Below, one piece after another: positions 40,816-50,520 of a stretch of DNA of 64,000 bases (position 1 is its first letter; each line of letters opens with the position of its first letter). The position numbers and the translations under genes were made by a program. The notes beneath the pieces are model-generated. The model did no database searches. It was not told the origin of the DNA and saw only the letters and a list, made by a program, of their open reading frames with translations. This DNA is from Burkholderia sp. BCC0322. GTDB lineage: Bacteria; Pseudomonadota; Gammaproteobacteria; Burkholderiales; Burkholderiaceae. Location of the stretch: positions 147,498-211,497 of the forward strand of contig NZ_CADFDU010000013.1 in NCBI RefSeq assembly GCF_902833045.1, in the 5' to 3' direction.

Positions 40816-42781
40816 AGTTGGGGTGTCCGTCGTGCTGGACGACCAAACTCATAGGATCGTGCATCTTACGGCGGATGGACTGATACACCTGATAGCAGTG
40901 TCCAACGGTGCAATGACAGTGACATCACTCTCCGAGCTGCAGAGGCAGTACCAATCTGGCCAGCTTCGCTTTTTGGACGAGGTCATGACTATAGGCGATC
41001 CAGCGCACGCACGGTTAGGGCGCCCGCTGTCGACGTTTCCTAGCGGTGTTCAAGAAAAGGCTATCCGAAAAAAGAGGTACCTTGACATGCTGCTTTCTCG
41101 TGGCCCAATAGTGTCGACGCCAACAGTACTTGCGCCGCTTATTCAGGAATGTGCACGAGAATTGAACGACCCTCATCCGCCAAGCACGATCAGTGTTTAC
41201 AGATGGGCTCGTCGAGTTTCACGCGCAGGTGGTGACAACAGGGCATTGATTGACCGGTTCGACCGCAGGGGACGTGGCAGCAGGCTACCCCTTACGAGTT
41301 TGACTTTGCTCCAGCAATCGATCGACTCAATATACATGGCGCGAGAACGAGGCTCTGTGACTGACGTGTGCGCTGATCTTCGCTACCGGGTAGATCGCGA
41401 GAATGAATTTCGCAGCGGGAACGACAAGGTTCCAATGCCGAGTCTCGCCACCGTGTATCGGGCGATCCGTTCACTTGATGCTTTTGACGTCACAGTGGCC
41501 CGCCGCGGAAAGCGCATAGCAAATATCACATTTCGCACGAGTGGTCTCGGCGTCCATGTTGAACGAATCCTTGAGCGCGTCGAGATCGATCACTCTCCTC
41601 TGGACCTTTTTGTGATCGACGAGAGGACGATGCTGCCTTTAGGCCGTCCGACAGTGACCATCGCACTTGATCGGTATTCGAGAATGCCAGTCGGTATGCA
41701 CATTGGATTTCAGGGGCCCTCAGTCCAATCCGTGCTGCGCTGCCTGAGGCACGCTGTAGTCCCTAAGGCGGACCTTCGAGATCGCTATCCGGACCTTCAG
41801 CATGACTGGCCATGCCATGGAAGAATCCGTGAACTTGTTTGCGATAACGGAATGGAGTTTCACAGTGACACGCTGAAAAGGGTTGGGCTCGAGTTGGGCA
41901 TGATGGTGACGTTTTGTCCAAAACGCCAACCGTGGTTCAAAGGCGCCGTTGAACGCTTCCTAAAGACGTTGAATTTTCAGTTTGCACACGCGCTGCCTGG
42001 AACGAGTTTCGCACGATGGTTTCATCGAGAGGACTACGATCCGCAGGAACAGGCATTGGTTACGTACGATCAGCTGATGCATGTTCTGACGCGCTGGATA
42101 GTAGATGTCTACGCACACTCCCTCCATCGAGGAATCCAAACTACACCACATGAGAAATGGGTTACGGGGGCAGCACATTTCCCCCCGGTTCTGCCGTCGA
42201 GCGTCGGAGACATCGATATCATGATTGGCGAGACGCAGACCCGAACTCTGTCTCATCAGGGCATTGAACTCGACAACTTACGCTACAACGATCCCGCACT
42301 TCTGCATATTCGCAGAAAACACGGCCCGCGAATCAAGGTCGACGTCATCGCGTATTTCGATGATGTGTCACGCATTGCCGTCATCGATCCCGACAGCAAG
42401 GTCCCCGTCATTGTGCCGGCACTTGACCAGGAATACGCAAATGGTCTAACGCGAGAGCAACACCGACTGCTATGTGCACGTGCGCGCGAGACCGGTAAAG
42501 GGCTAGTCGACCAAAGCGCCCTTGCGCGGGCGAAAGGCGAAATCCGAACGTTGATTTCTGAGTTTGCCTTGAGCAAGTCACAACGGAAGCGGCAAAGAAG
42601 TGCAACCTGGCGTGGCATTGGGACTGAGGCTGCGGACATATTTGCTACGCCGCCGACCAAGACACCGTCCACAAAGACCCAACCCCACTTTGAGACACAG
42701 TCGGCTGTTCCGGTGTCGGAACTACCAAAACTAACCGGGTTGCTGCTGGATAGTCCTCCGCGCGGAAAGGGTGCGTCATGA
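40796..42781 (+). CDS. tnsB: TnsB/TniA-like DDE transposase
   Basis: A 661-residue transposase of the Mu/Tn7 group. The DDE triad is Asp275 (FVIDERT), Asp350 (VCDNGMEF) and Glu386 (KGAVERF), with the normal 35-residue gap between the last two. N-terminal HTH domains for end binding and a C-terminal Mu-type beta barrel are present; a Pro/Thr-rich tail would contact TnsC. The start at 40796 gives MKSYIFKVGV; a GTG 12 bases earlier is also possible. Its stop overlaps the tnsC start by 4 bases. Confidence 0.9.
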   Translation: MKSYIFKVGVSVVLDDQTHRIVHLTADGLIHLIAVSNGAMTVTSLSELQRQYQSGQLRFLDEVMTIGDPAHARLGRPLSTFPSGVQEKAIRKKRYLDMLLSRGPIVSTPTVLAPLIQECARELNDPHPPSTISVYRWARRVSRAGGDNRALIDRFDRRGRGSRLPLTSLTLLQQSIDSIYMARERGSVTDVCADLRYRVDRENEFRSGNDKVPMPSLATVYRAIRSLDAFDVTVARRGKRIANITFRTSGLGVHVERILERVEIDHSPLDLFVIDERTMLPLGRPTVTIALDRYSRMPVGMHIGFQGPSVQSVLRCLRHAVVPKADLRDRYPDLQHDWPCHGRIRELVCDNGMEFHSDTLKRVGLELGMMVTFCPKRQPWFKGAVERFLKTLNFQFAHALPGTSFARWFHREDYDPQEQALVTYDQLMHVLTRWIVDVYAHSLHRGIQTTPHEKWVTGAAHFPPVLPSSVGDIDIMIGETQTRTLSHQGIELDNLRYNDPALLHIRRKHGPRIKVDVIAYFDDVSRIAVIDPDSKVPVIVPALDQEYANGLTREQHRLLCARARETGKGLVDQSALARAKGEIRTLISEFALSKSQRKRQRSATWRGIGTEAADIFATPPTKTPSTKTQPHFETQSAVPVSELPKLTGLLLDSPPRGKGAS

Positions 42782-43758
42782 TTGATCGACAGCCCAGCGA
42801 TGACTACTACGCCAGGGTGCGCAAAGTAGAGCGGATCCTCATTCCTCATCGACAATTCACGGTCGTGGTTAATCGCTTGCAGCACGTACTTGACTTGGCG
42901 CGACACGATGCGGACCCACGCCATACCCTCCTTGTGGGCGAGTCTGGAACCGGTAAGACATGGATCGCGCGCTATCTCCGGTCGATACTGCCGGAAACCG
43001 AAAACGACGGTATACGAGTCAAGCCAGTTCTTGTTGTGGAAACGCCCACGTCACCGACATTGAAGAGCCTCGCGCAGGCCATACTGGTTGCACTCGGAGA
43101 CCCGCTCGCAAGCCTTGGCAACGCTGAAGTCAAGAGGCTAAGGGCGCTGGCGCTCATTCGCCAGTGCCGAGTACAGATGCTCATTGTTGATGAGCTTCAG
43201 CATTTCCTCGATCACGGCTCCCACAATTCACCTCAATCTGTAGCCGATTGGCTAAAGAATTTCGTGGAGGATGCGCAGATACCATGTTTGCTGATGGGGC
43301 TGCCGAGATCAACAGCTATTCTTGCGCTTAACGAGCAACTGCGACGTCGATTCTCTGCTCGCATAGAGCTTCTTCCGTTCTCAATCGAGCGCGATGAGGA
43401 AGAGATGGAGTTCCGGTCAATATTGAATGCGTTGGACGAAATGCTTCCCTCTCGAAGTCGCTCAGGACTTGCCGAGCCCGAAATTGCGCGTCGGATATAC
43501 ATGGCAACCAACGGTCTTATCGGATATGTCCGAAGGCTAACAACCGGTGCGTATGAACTGATGGAAGCTGCGAACCGATGCAGTATCGATCAGGAATTGC
43601 TACAAGAGGCTTTCACCCAAGAGATCTGGCGAGGTGGGCAGGATGAGCTAAATCCATTTCATTCGAAGTTTTCGTTTCGACGTCTGGATCGACCAGGGGA
43701 GCCGTTCGCGCCCACAAGTCGTCGGGGTGAAACCCGGGGCACACGAGGCGGTTATTAA
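42778..43758 (+). CDS. tnsC: TnsC/TniB-like AAA+ transposition regulator
   Basis: A 326-residue AAA+ ATPase with Walker A GESGTGKT at 54-61, Walker B MLIVDELQH near 140, and a sensor region GLPRSTAILALNEQLRRRFS. TnsC proteins link the target selector (TniQ/TnsD) to the TnsAB transposase and give target immunity. It overlaps tnsB by 4 bases, and tniQ follows 10 bases after its stop. The size is nearer to TniB than to the 555-residue Tn7 TnsC, placing this element among the shorter Tn7/Tn5053-like types. Confidence 0.9.
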   Translation: MIDRQPSDDYYARVRKVERILIPHRQFTVVVNRLQHVLDLARHDADPRHTLLVGESGTGKTWIARYLRSILPETENDGIRVKPVLVVETPTSPTLKSLAQAILVALGDPLASLGNAEVKRLRALALIRQCRVQMLIVDELQHFLDHGSHNSPQSVADWLKNFVEDAQIPCLLMGLPRSTAILALNEQLRRRFSARIELLPFSIERDEEEMEFRSILNALDEMLPSRSRSGLAEPEIARRIYMATNGLIGYVRRLTTGAYELMEAANRCSIDQELLQEAFTQEIWRGGQDELNPFHSKFSFRRLDRPGEPFAPTSRRGETRGTRGGY

Positions 43759-43768
43759 AAGATCATCC

Positions 43769-45634
43769 ATGAAATCATCTTTGATTAATCTCCCACCACC
43801 TCACCCTTTCGAAAGCGCTCAGGGATTTCTTCTGCGATTGGCAGAAGCCAATGCCTATCCCAGTGTCGAGTGGCTGCAGCGCGTCGACGGTCTCCAAGTG
43901 CAACTTAGGGCTCTAGTGGGCACTACCGTTTTTGGATTCGTACCCAAATGGCTCGACATATCCCAAACGCACGCCGTAGTTCCGTCGGCGTTCGAACAAA
44001 GGTTCTGCCTCGGGCGGCGAGCACGATGTTGCGCTGCATGCCTGTCGGCGGCGCCATACTGGCGAGCGATATGGGAACATCGGCTGTATGTCGCTTGCCA
44101 CCTACACGGCATGCAGTTGGTAAGCACATGCCATGCGTGCGGAAGCGCACTCTCTTGGAAGCGCGCATCCATGACGAGATGTCACTGCGGGAGCGAGATC
44201 TCATCATGGGAACAACTCGAAGCGTCTCACGTTAGCGTGGACGTTGCTCAGCATATCTGGCGCGCGTTTGTGAAAGTGATAGGTATGTCGAACGACGCCG
44301 AGCGTTTACAGGTTGGCGTACTCGATGGTGTTAGCCTTCCTTCTATTGCGTCGTTAATTTGCCAACTTGGAGCGACGACAGAGACCACAGAGCACATGCT
44401 GTCCCCCAAAGTGTGGCGCAACCTCACGTCATCAGACACGCACCGCCTCATAGCCGGTGCCTATTCGCGCCTGACTGACTGGCCACTCAAGTTTCACGAC
44501 TTCCTTCGCGAAGAAGATCAATCTATTGAGGACGACACCGTAGCGTTGCGGCCATCACCGCGCGTGCGCCGATTGAAGAAGTTCCTATTTTCCGAGCTGC
44601 CACCTGATCTGAACTTCCTGCTCGACGGCTTTCGCGGATACATGCGAGATCAGTCCTTGCGTACTCTGGACCATCGCCATCCTTGGGCAACCGAGGACGA
44701 TATCCAGTCACAGGCATACGTAGCAGCAAATGTTGCTGCGCGCCAGCTTGGAATTCGCGTTTCCACGTTGCATGCGTTGGCCACAAGGGTCGACGTCAAG
44801 GAGATTCGAAAGCCGGGGCGCACGAGGCGGCAGTTTACCCTTATCCAGCGAACCGCACTATCGTCGCTTAGGCAATATCTTACGAACGAAATAAGCCTTC
44901 GGGCCATGAGCAAACTTCTCGGAATCTCGGCCTCGAGGGTAGAACAACTTGCCGACGTAGGAATGCTAACGCGGAGAACAGTTACACACGGAATGGTCTC
45001 AACGTCCCTTTTCCAACGCCGTGAGGCATTGGCATTGATCGATAGCATCAGAAGTGGTGGATTTGCCTCGGCATGCACAGATCAAGAAATCTCGATCGCT
45101 GAAGTATGTAGATACTTTCTCTCGCAACGAGCAGATTTCGTATCCCTTGTCCGGGCAATGCAAGAACGGCGCATCGTCATAAGGAGGTGGAACGAGAATG
45201 CTCCCGGCATCGGAGGAGCGACTTTCAGCCGTCGAGAGTTTCTCAACTGGCATCGACGACAATGTTGCATGGGAGGTATGACAGTTTCAGAGGCGGCTGT
45301 CCATCTTCATGTCAAACAAGAAGTGGCGTATCACCTGGTCAAATCGGGTCTATTGAGAGGAAGTGTAGCTGTTCGTGGACGACGAACCGCCATATTGATC
45401 ACGTCGGACTCGCTTTCGGACTTCGAACAGCGCTATATTTCCTCAGTCGAGCTTGCTGTTGAAATATCGCTGTCAGCCGTAGAGGTCGTAGCAGTTCTTT
45501 CTGATCTCGGTGTATCGCCGATTTGCGGACCACGATCGGACGGTAGCCGTCAAAACTTCTTTCGACGTAAGGATGTGGATCTCGTTTCGGAAGCGCTAAA
45601 GGCTTTTGCCGATGCCAGAGCAAGTCATTTATAG
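43769..45634 (+). CDS. tniQ: TniQ/TnsD-like target selector
   Basis: A 621-residue protein. The N-terminal TniQ domain shows PHPFESAQGFLLRLAEANAY, and its zinc fingers appear as CCAACLSAAPYW..H..C, then CHACGSALSW and CHCGS (about 88-155). A long helical C-terminal part has at least two HTH-like segments (ARQLGIRVSTLHALA; AMSKLLGISASRVEQLADVG). Like TnsD, it probably binds a fixed chromosomal site, and the site used here would be in the 3' end of gyrB. It starts at ATG 43769 with no strong ribosome site, so coupling to tnsC is likely. Confidence 0.85.
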   Translation: MKSSLINLPPPHPFESAQGFLLRLAEANAYPSVEWLQRVDGLQVQLRALVGTTVFGFVPKWLDISQTHAVVPSAFEQRFCLGRRARCCAACLSAAPYWRAIWEHRLYVACHLHGMQLVSTCHACGSALSWKRASMTRCHCGSEISSWEQLEASHVSVDVAQHIWRAFVKVIGMSNDAERLQVGVLDGVSLPSIASLICQLGATTETTEHMLSPKVWRNLTSSDTHRLIAGAYSRLTDWPLKFHDFLREEDQSIEDDTVALRPSPRVRRLKKFLFSELPPDLNFLLDGFRGYMRDQSLRTLDHRHPWATEDDIQSQAYVAANVAARQLGIRVSTLHALATRVDVKEIRKPGRTRRQFTLIQRTALSSLRQYLTNEISLRAMSKLLGISASRVEQLADVGMLTRRTVTHGMVSTSLFQRREALALIDSIRSGGFASACTDQEISIAEVCRYFLSQRADFVSLVRAMQERRIVIRRWNENAPGIGGATFSRREFLNWHRRQCCMGGMTVSEAAVHLHVKQEVAYHLVKSGLLRGSVAVRGRRTAILITSDSLSDFEQRYISSVELAVEISLSAVEVVAVLSDLGVSPICGPRSDGSRQNFFRRKDVDLVSEALKAFADARASHL

Positions 45635-45684
45635 TCAGACTCTCTGCTCAGGTGTATTGGCCTCTACTGAGAAGGAGGAAGAGC

Positions 45685-46155
45685 ATGGGCACTTTGCATC
45701 CATGGGAACGTAAAATCTTCATCGACACGGAATTTACGGATATTGCGACTCCACGCTTAATTAGCTTGGCCATGGTTGCTGAGGACGGCCCTGAGTTTTA
45801 TGCTGAGCAAGCAGACGTGGACAGCCACGCTTGCAGTCCCTTTGTTCAGACCTATGTCTTGCCACAACTCGGTGCGGATCCGACGCGTGTAATGGACCGA
45901 GTAGCGTTGCGTGAGGCAGTACGAATTTGGATGTCAAAGTTCACTGGAAAAACGCAGCGACCGGTGATTTGTTACGATCACCCCGTTGATCTACAGCTGC
46001 TGTGGGAGCTCCTCGGCGAACGAACTGTTGGCTGGAAAGTAAAGCTCATCAGCTCAAGAATTGATTCCACCGCGAAGGAGGAATATTTTGCGGTGCATGG
46101 AGAACGTCACCACGCTCTTCATGACGCGCGTGCAAACCGGGCTGCATACCGATAG
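45685..46155 (+). CDS. DEDDh-type 3'-5' exonuclease-like protein
   Basis: A 156-residue RNase H-fold exonuclease. The acidic residues are in FIDTEFTD (D and E of ExoI), CYDHPVDLQLL (ExoII) and HHALHDARANRAA (ExoIII, giving the H and D of DEDDh). The enzyme class removes nucleotides from RNA or DNA 3' ends with two metal ions. A strong AGGAGG lies about 7 bases before ATG 45685, so it is well translated. It is the first cargo gene after tniQ and 112 bases before the OLD-helicase pair. A role in defence is inferred from position. Confidence 0.75.
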   Translation: MGTLHPWERKIFIDTEFTDIATPRLISLAMVAEDGPEFYAEQADVDSHACSPFVQTYVLPQLGADPTRVMDRVALREAVRIWMSKFTGKTQRPVICYDHPVDLQLLWELLGERTVGWKVKLISSRIDSTAKEEYFAVHGERHHALHDARANRAAYR

Positions 46156-46267
46156 ACATGAGGCACAAATAGCCACGCCTGATCGTTGTTGACCTTAGTG
46201 ACGTGGGGCACAATCAGGCACCGATTCGTTTCAAACTAATAATTTATATAACGCGAGGCCATACAAC

Positions 46268-48580
46268 ATGCATCTTCATTCGTATAAGATCAGAAACTAT
46301 CGGCGACTGCGCGACGTACGCATTGAGCTTGCATCCGACATCTCCATTTTCGTTGGCTCGAACAACAGCGGCAAGACTTCCGCGACGCAAGTCCTTCACG
46401 CGTTTGTGTCCGGCGCAAAAGATCGATTTTCGCTTTACGACTTCAGCTCATCATGTTGGAAGATATTCGACGAACTTGGGGAGCTTCAGAGTGGCGGGGA
46501 AGCACCTTCATTACCGTCGATCAGTCTCGACCTCTGGTTCGAAGTCAGCGCGCACGATCTTTACCTTGTCATTCCGCTACTACCGAGCACCTCGTGGCAT
46601 GGAACTCAAGTTGGAATGCGCATAGAATTTTCCCCAAGAAGTCCGATTGAGCTTATCGAAAAATTTCGCACGATACGCGCCGATGCCCAAGCGAAGGCCG
46701 CCGCACTTGAGCACCGAGAAAATGAAAAGTACGTCCCGTGGCCGAAGAGCCTGACTGACTATCTTAAAAATGAACTACTGAACGAGTATGAATTTCAGTA
46801 TTTTGTCCTCGATCGTGCACAGTTCAACGACCAGCACGAGGCACCGGCAGACTATAAGCCTCTACCACTCGCCAAGGATCCTGGTGGCGGGGCAATTTTG
46901 CGTTCTCTGATCAAGGTTGATAACCTAAGCGCTCAAAGACATCTCGCAGATCCAACCGGCAGTGCCAGCGGGACAACCGGAAGGGCTGAGGACCTGTCCA
47001 GGAGGTTGAGTCGATTTTACAAACGGAATCTTGATCAACGCCAAGAGGACCATAAGGCGCTCCGAGCCCTATTCGATTCCGAGATCGGACTTAACGAGCA
47101 TCTCGCCGACGTCTTCAAGGGTACTCTCAACCGACTTTCCAAACTCGGCTATCCAGGCCTGCACAATCCTCGCCTTGAAATTAAGTCAGCGCTCAATCCC
47201 GCGTCCATAATGAGCAGCCAAGATACGCGTGTGCACTATATTCTTGGTGACGGTGACAACGCGTTGCAACTTCCGGACACATATAACGGACTCGGTTTCA
47301 AAAACCTTATCTATATGGTTGTTGAAATACTTGATCTTCATGCCAGATGGGTTTCTGACAAAGAGCAGCGCGCACCACTCCACCTGATGTTTATCGAAGA
47401 GCCGGAGGCCCATTTGCACGCGCAGTTGCAGCAGGTGTTTATTCGCAACGTACTTGAACTTGTCAAGGCCAGCACGGAAGACGGAAGTGCATTTCAGAGC
47501 CAACTGGTCGTGACAACACACTCCTCCCACATCTTGTACGAGCGGGGCTTTAAGCCGATTAGATACTTCCGTCGGCAATCGCTAAACGACGGCCAATCCA
47601 CCAAGGTCCTCAATCTCTCTGCCTTTTACGACCAGAATCCGGATGAGCGCGAGTTCCTTCAGCGATACTTGAAGCTGACCCATTGCGATCTCTTTTTCGC
47701 AGACGCCGCTATTCTGGTCGAGGGGAATGTTGAGCGTCTCCTGTTACCCGTGATGATCGAGAAGGAAGCCAGCTCGCTACGTTCAGCCTGTCTTTCCATT
47801 CTTGAGGTCGGCGGTGCGTTCGGGCACCGGTTCAAATCGCTGGTCGAATTTCTCGGCCTGATCACGCTCGTCATTACTGATCTGGATAGTGTAGCGGTTA
47901 CCGGTGTCGCAGCAGCACCTGGCGCGGCCAACGCGGAAGTCACGGATGACGAAGACGACGGAACCGAATTTGAGGTGCCGAACGACACGCCCGGCCAACC
48001 CGCCGTAAAGAAGTCTGGCTCTGCCTGCCTTCCATCGATTCCGGGAGCGCTTACGTCGAACCAGACGTTGATCCAGTGGCTTCCCGCCAAGCAAACTATC
48101 GCTGAGCTGCTTGTCGCGACCGAGGACGAAAAACTGAAGCAGGCTGCGGGGGGAAAAGGTTTCCGAGTACGAGTGGCTTATCAGGTGGCGACTGACGTGA
48201 CGTGGAACGGTGCGACGGTGAACCTTTGCGGGCGCACGCTGGAGGAGGCGTTCGGCCTTGAAAATGCTGCATGGTGCCAGGATGTCACCCAGCGTCATCT
48301 CGGCCTGAAGCTGAAAAGCGCTCCTGTCACACCGGATGCCCTCGCTGAGGGGCTTCACAAGCGCGTCGGAGGGAAATCGTTCGACAAAACAAAGTTCGCG
48401 CTTGGAGTGCTGACTGAACAACCGTCGAGCTGGACAGTGCCCCTTTATATCAAGCAGGGCCTTCACTGGTTGTCCAGCGTTGTAAGCTTGGAGATACCTG
48501 CACCGTTACCGGAAACGACCGAACCCGCCGCTGCAGCTGCGGCCGCCCCCGAGCCCACGCCAGACGGAGCACCCGCATGA
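46268..48580 (+). CDS. OLD-family ATPase-TOPRIM nuclease (GajA-like)
   Basis: A 770-residue class 2 OLD nuclease. The ABC-type ATPase has Walker A GSNNSGKT (30-37), signature NGLGFKNLIY (340-349), Walker B FIEEPEAHLH (375-384) and TTHSSHI. The TOPRIM nuclease has Glu485 in LVEGNVE and DLD at 538-540. It is longer than typical GajA (about 580) because of an acidic insert near 550-590 and an A/P/E-rich tail. Its stop overlaps the helicase gene by 4 bases, the Gabija arrangement, so anti-phage activity is likely. Confidence 0.85.
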   Translation: MHLHSYKIRNYRRLRDVRIELASDISIFVGSNNSGKTSATQVLHAFVSGAKDRFSLYDFSSSCWKIFDELGELQSGGEAPSLPSISLDLWFEVSAHDLYLVIPLLPSTSWHGTQVGMRIEFSPRSPIELIEKFRTIRADAQAKAAALEHRENEKYVPWPKSLTDYLKNELLNEYEFQYFVLDRAQFNDQHEAPADYKPLPLAKDPGGGAILRSLIKVDNLSAQRHLADPTGSASGTTGRAEDLSRRLSRFYKRNLDQRQEDHKALRALFDSEIGLNEHLADVFKGTLNRLSKLGYPGLHNPRLEIKSALNPASIMSSQDTRVHYILGDGDNALQLPDTYNGLGFKNLIYMVVEILDLHARWVSDKEQRAPLHLMFIEEPEAHLHAQLQQVFIRNVLELVKASTEDGSAFQSQLVVTTHSSHILYERGFKPIRYFRRQSLNDGQSTKVLNLSAFYDQNPDEREFLQRYLKLTHCDLFFADAAILVEGNVERLLLPVMIEKEASSLRSACLSILEVGGAFGHRFKSLVEFLGLITLVITDLDSVAVTGVAAAPGAANAEVTDDEDDGTEFEVPNDTPGQPAVKKSGSACLPSIPGALTSNQTLIQWLPAKQTIAELLVATEDEKLKQAAGGKGFRVRVAYQVATDVTWNGATVNLCGRTLEEAFGLENAAWCQDVTQRHLGLKLKSAPVTPDALAEGLHKRVGGKSFDKTKFALGVLTEQPSSWTVPLYIKQGLHWLSSVVSLEIPAPLPETTEPAAAAAAAPEPTPDGAPA

Positions 48581-50520
48581 CTAGCCGCGCCAATCAACGA
48601 GATACAAATGCGGATGTCGAACTCTACGAGTGCCTGAATGCAAAGCCTCCGCGCAGTTTCATGATGATCGCGGGCGCAGGGTCAGGCAAGACGACATCGC
48701 TGATCAAAGGGCTCACCGAAATCCTCCGCAGCCACGGCGAACAGCTGAACCTCCGGCGTCAGAAAGTCGCCTGCATCACGTATACCGAAATTGCAGCAGG
48801 TGAAATCTGGGCTGATGTCGGTAACAATCCGCTCGTGCATGTGTCCACGATTCACAGCTTCCTTTGGTCGCTGGTCCGTTCTTTTCAATCCGACATCCAG
48901 CAATGGGTCGTAGGTCGCATCGACGAACGCATTACCCAACTGCGCGCGACAGCAGCCGGGTTCGGGCCAAGAGTTCAGCAGCGTACTCGCGACAAGAACC
49001 AAAGCGATATAGATCGCGCGGAAGCCCAGCTGGCACGCATAGGTCAGGTTAAATCATTCACATATGGCACGGGCAGTGACTATCTCAAGGGTGTACTAGG
49101 TCACGACGATGTCATCAAGATGGTGCCGCAACTGATCAGTGAGCGTCCGTTGATGCGGAGCCTGCTTGCCTATCAATATCCAATTCTGTTCGTCGATGAA
49201 AGTCAGGACACAATGGACAACGTTGTGGAGGCCTTCAAAGCGGTCGATCATGATTTCGGTGACAGGTTCTGTCTTGGCTTCTTTGGAGACCCGATGCAGC
49301 AGATTTACGCAACTGGAATAGGAGCCATTCCGTTCGCCACAAACTGGGCCAACATTACAAAGCCGGAAAACTTCCGCTGTCCGACAAACGTGCTTAATGT
49401 CGCCAATGCGATTCGCAGAGACGGAGATGGGTTGGTGCAAACTCGCGGGAGGACAACGGGAGAATCGGGGGCTGAAGTAAGCATGCCCGGGAGCGCGCAT
49501 TTGTTCATCCTACCCGTCGATGATCGACGCGATGAACGTCTCGCACAAGTTCGTGCTTGGGGGGCCGTAAATAACGACGACCCTCTTTGGAATCGGGATG
49601 CGCCGGATGACGCGGTCAAGGTTCTCGTTATCGTCCATCGGATGGCGGCCAAACGGCTTGGATTTGGCGATCTGTACGCGGCCTTGAATGACAATGCGCC
49701 TGATTCGTTCAAAAACGGCTTCCTTGACGGGACGGCCTGGCCCGTACGTCCTTTCAAAAGTTTTCTTCTGCCGCTTGCGGATGCGATTGCAAATGAGGAC
49801 GATTTCGAGGTGATGCAAGTTCTTCGAACACACTCGCCGTTATTGCGAAAAGAGAACCTTGGTGGTGTCAATGTTGCGGAGCGTCTGGCCACATTGCGCA
49901 CCTTCACGCAAGAGCTGAAAATAATGATGGAACCAGGTTCGAATGCGACGAACCGTGACGTGCTCCAGTCAATCCGCGATCTGCATATCATCGAGCTTGA
50001 TCCAAGGATACTTTCGTATCTGGAAATGCAAGACTGGGCGGAAGCCGGGGAGAACGCCGGTGCACAAGCTGAGCCAGAAGAGGATGGAGAGGATCTGACC
50101 AAGGAAATCTCCGCAATGGAAGCGTTTCTGGCGTGCCCGACGTCGCAGCTCTGGGGATACTACAAATACATCAACGACGAATCGCCATTTTCAACACAGC
50201 AAGGTATCAAGGGTGCCGAATTTGAGCGCGTGCTTGTCATTCTCGACGACGACGAAGGTACACACGTTCAGTTTTCGTACGAGAAGTATCTGGGAATAAA
50301 GCCACTGTCGACACGCGATCAAGCCAACCTTCGGGAAGGCAAAGATACGGCTGTCGAACGAACTCGACGGCTATTCTATGTCTGCTGTACGCGCGCATTG
50401 AAAGATCTGGTCGTCGTGTTGTTTACAGACGAAATTGAGACTGCTCGGCGGCACGTCGTGGAACGCGGAATATTTCCAGAGGAAGCGATTCATCTCGAGG
50501 CCGAGCTGAACGGATACTAA
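48577..50520 (+). CDS. UvrD/Rep-like helicase (GajB-like)
   Basis: A 647-residue superfamily 1 helicase. Motif I is GAGSGKTT (33-40), motif Ia is ACITYTEIAAGEI, motif II is FVDESQD, motif III is GDPMQQIY, motif IV-V is QGIKGAEFERV, and motif VI is RRLFYVCCTRA. It overlaps the OLD nuclease by 4 bases and is the expected partner, as in Gabija, where GajB activates GajA by sensing DNA ends. An acidic stretch (EPEEDGEDLTKE) near 510 is unusual. Confidence 0.85.
   Translation: MTSRANQRDTNADVELYECLNAKPPRSFMMIAGAGSGKTTSLIKGLTEILRSHGEQLNLRRQKVACITYTEIAAGEIWADVGNNPLVHVSTIHSFLWSLVRSFQSDIQQWVVGRIDERITQLRATAAGFGPRVQQRTRDKNQSDIDRAEAQLARIGQVKSFTYGTGSDYLKGVLGHDDVIKMVPQLISERPLMRSLLAYQYPILFVDESQDTMDNVVEAFKAVDHDFGDRFCLGFFGDPMQQIYATGIGAIPFATNWANITKPENFRCPTNVLNVANAIRRDGDGLVQTRGRTTGESGAEVSMPGSAHLFILPVDDRRDERLAQVRAWGAVNNDDPLWNRDAPDDAVKVLVIVHRMAAKRLGFGDLYAALNDNAPDSFKNGFLDGTAWPVRPFKSFLLPLADAIANEDDFEVMQVLRTHSPLLRKENLGGVNVAERLATLRTFTQELKIMMEPGSNATNRDVLQSIRDLHIIELDPRILSYLEMQDWAEAGENAGAQAEPEEDGEDLTKEISAMEAFLACPTSQLWGYYKYINDESPFSTQQGIKGAEFERVLVILDDDEGTHVQFSYEKYLGIKPLSTRDQANLREGKDTAVERTRRLFYVCCTRALKDLVVVLFTDEIETARRHVVERGIFPEEAIHLEAELNGY

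Larger units (their letters stand above)
38174..45634 (+). mobile_element. Tn7-like transposition module next to gyrB
   Basis: This module comprises a candidate right end at 38174, an IS256-family insertion, and tnsA, tnsB, tnsC and tniQ transcribed away from gyrB. The order and orientation copy Tn7 at glmS, with the tnsA-proximal end at the 3' end of an essential gene. Base composition drops sharply at 38164. The cargo follows on the right and probably extends beyond 64000; the left end of the element is not identified. Confidence 0.7.

Noticed and set aside
40117-45634. CRISPR-associated transposon
   Set aside because: No Cas12k or Cascade genes and no CRISPR repeats were seen near the tns genes; the long TniQ suggests a TnsD-type fixed site.
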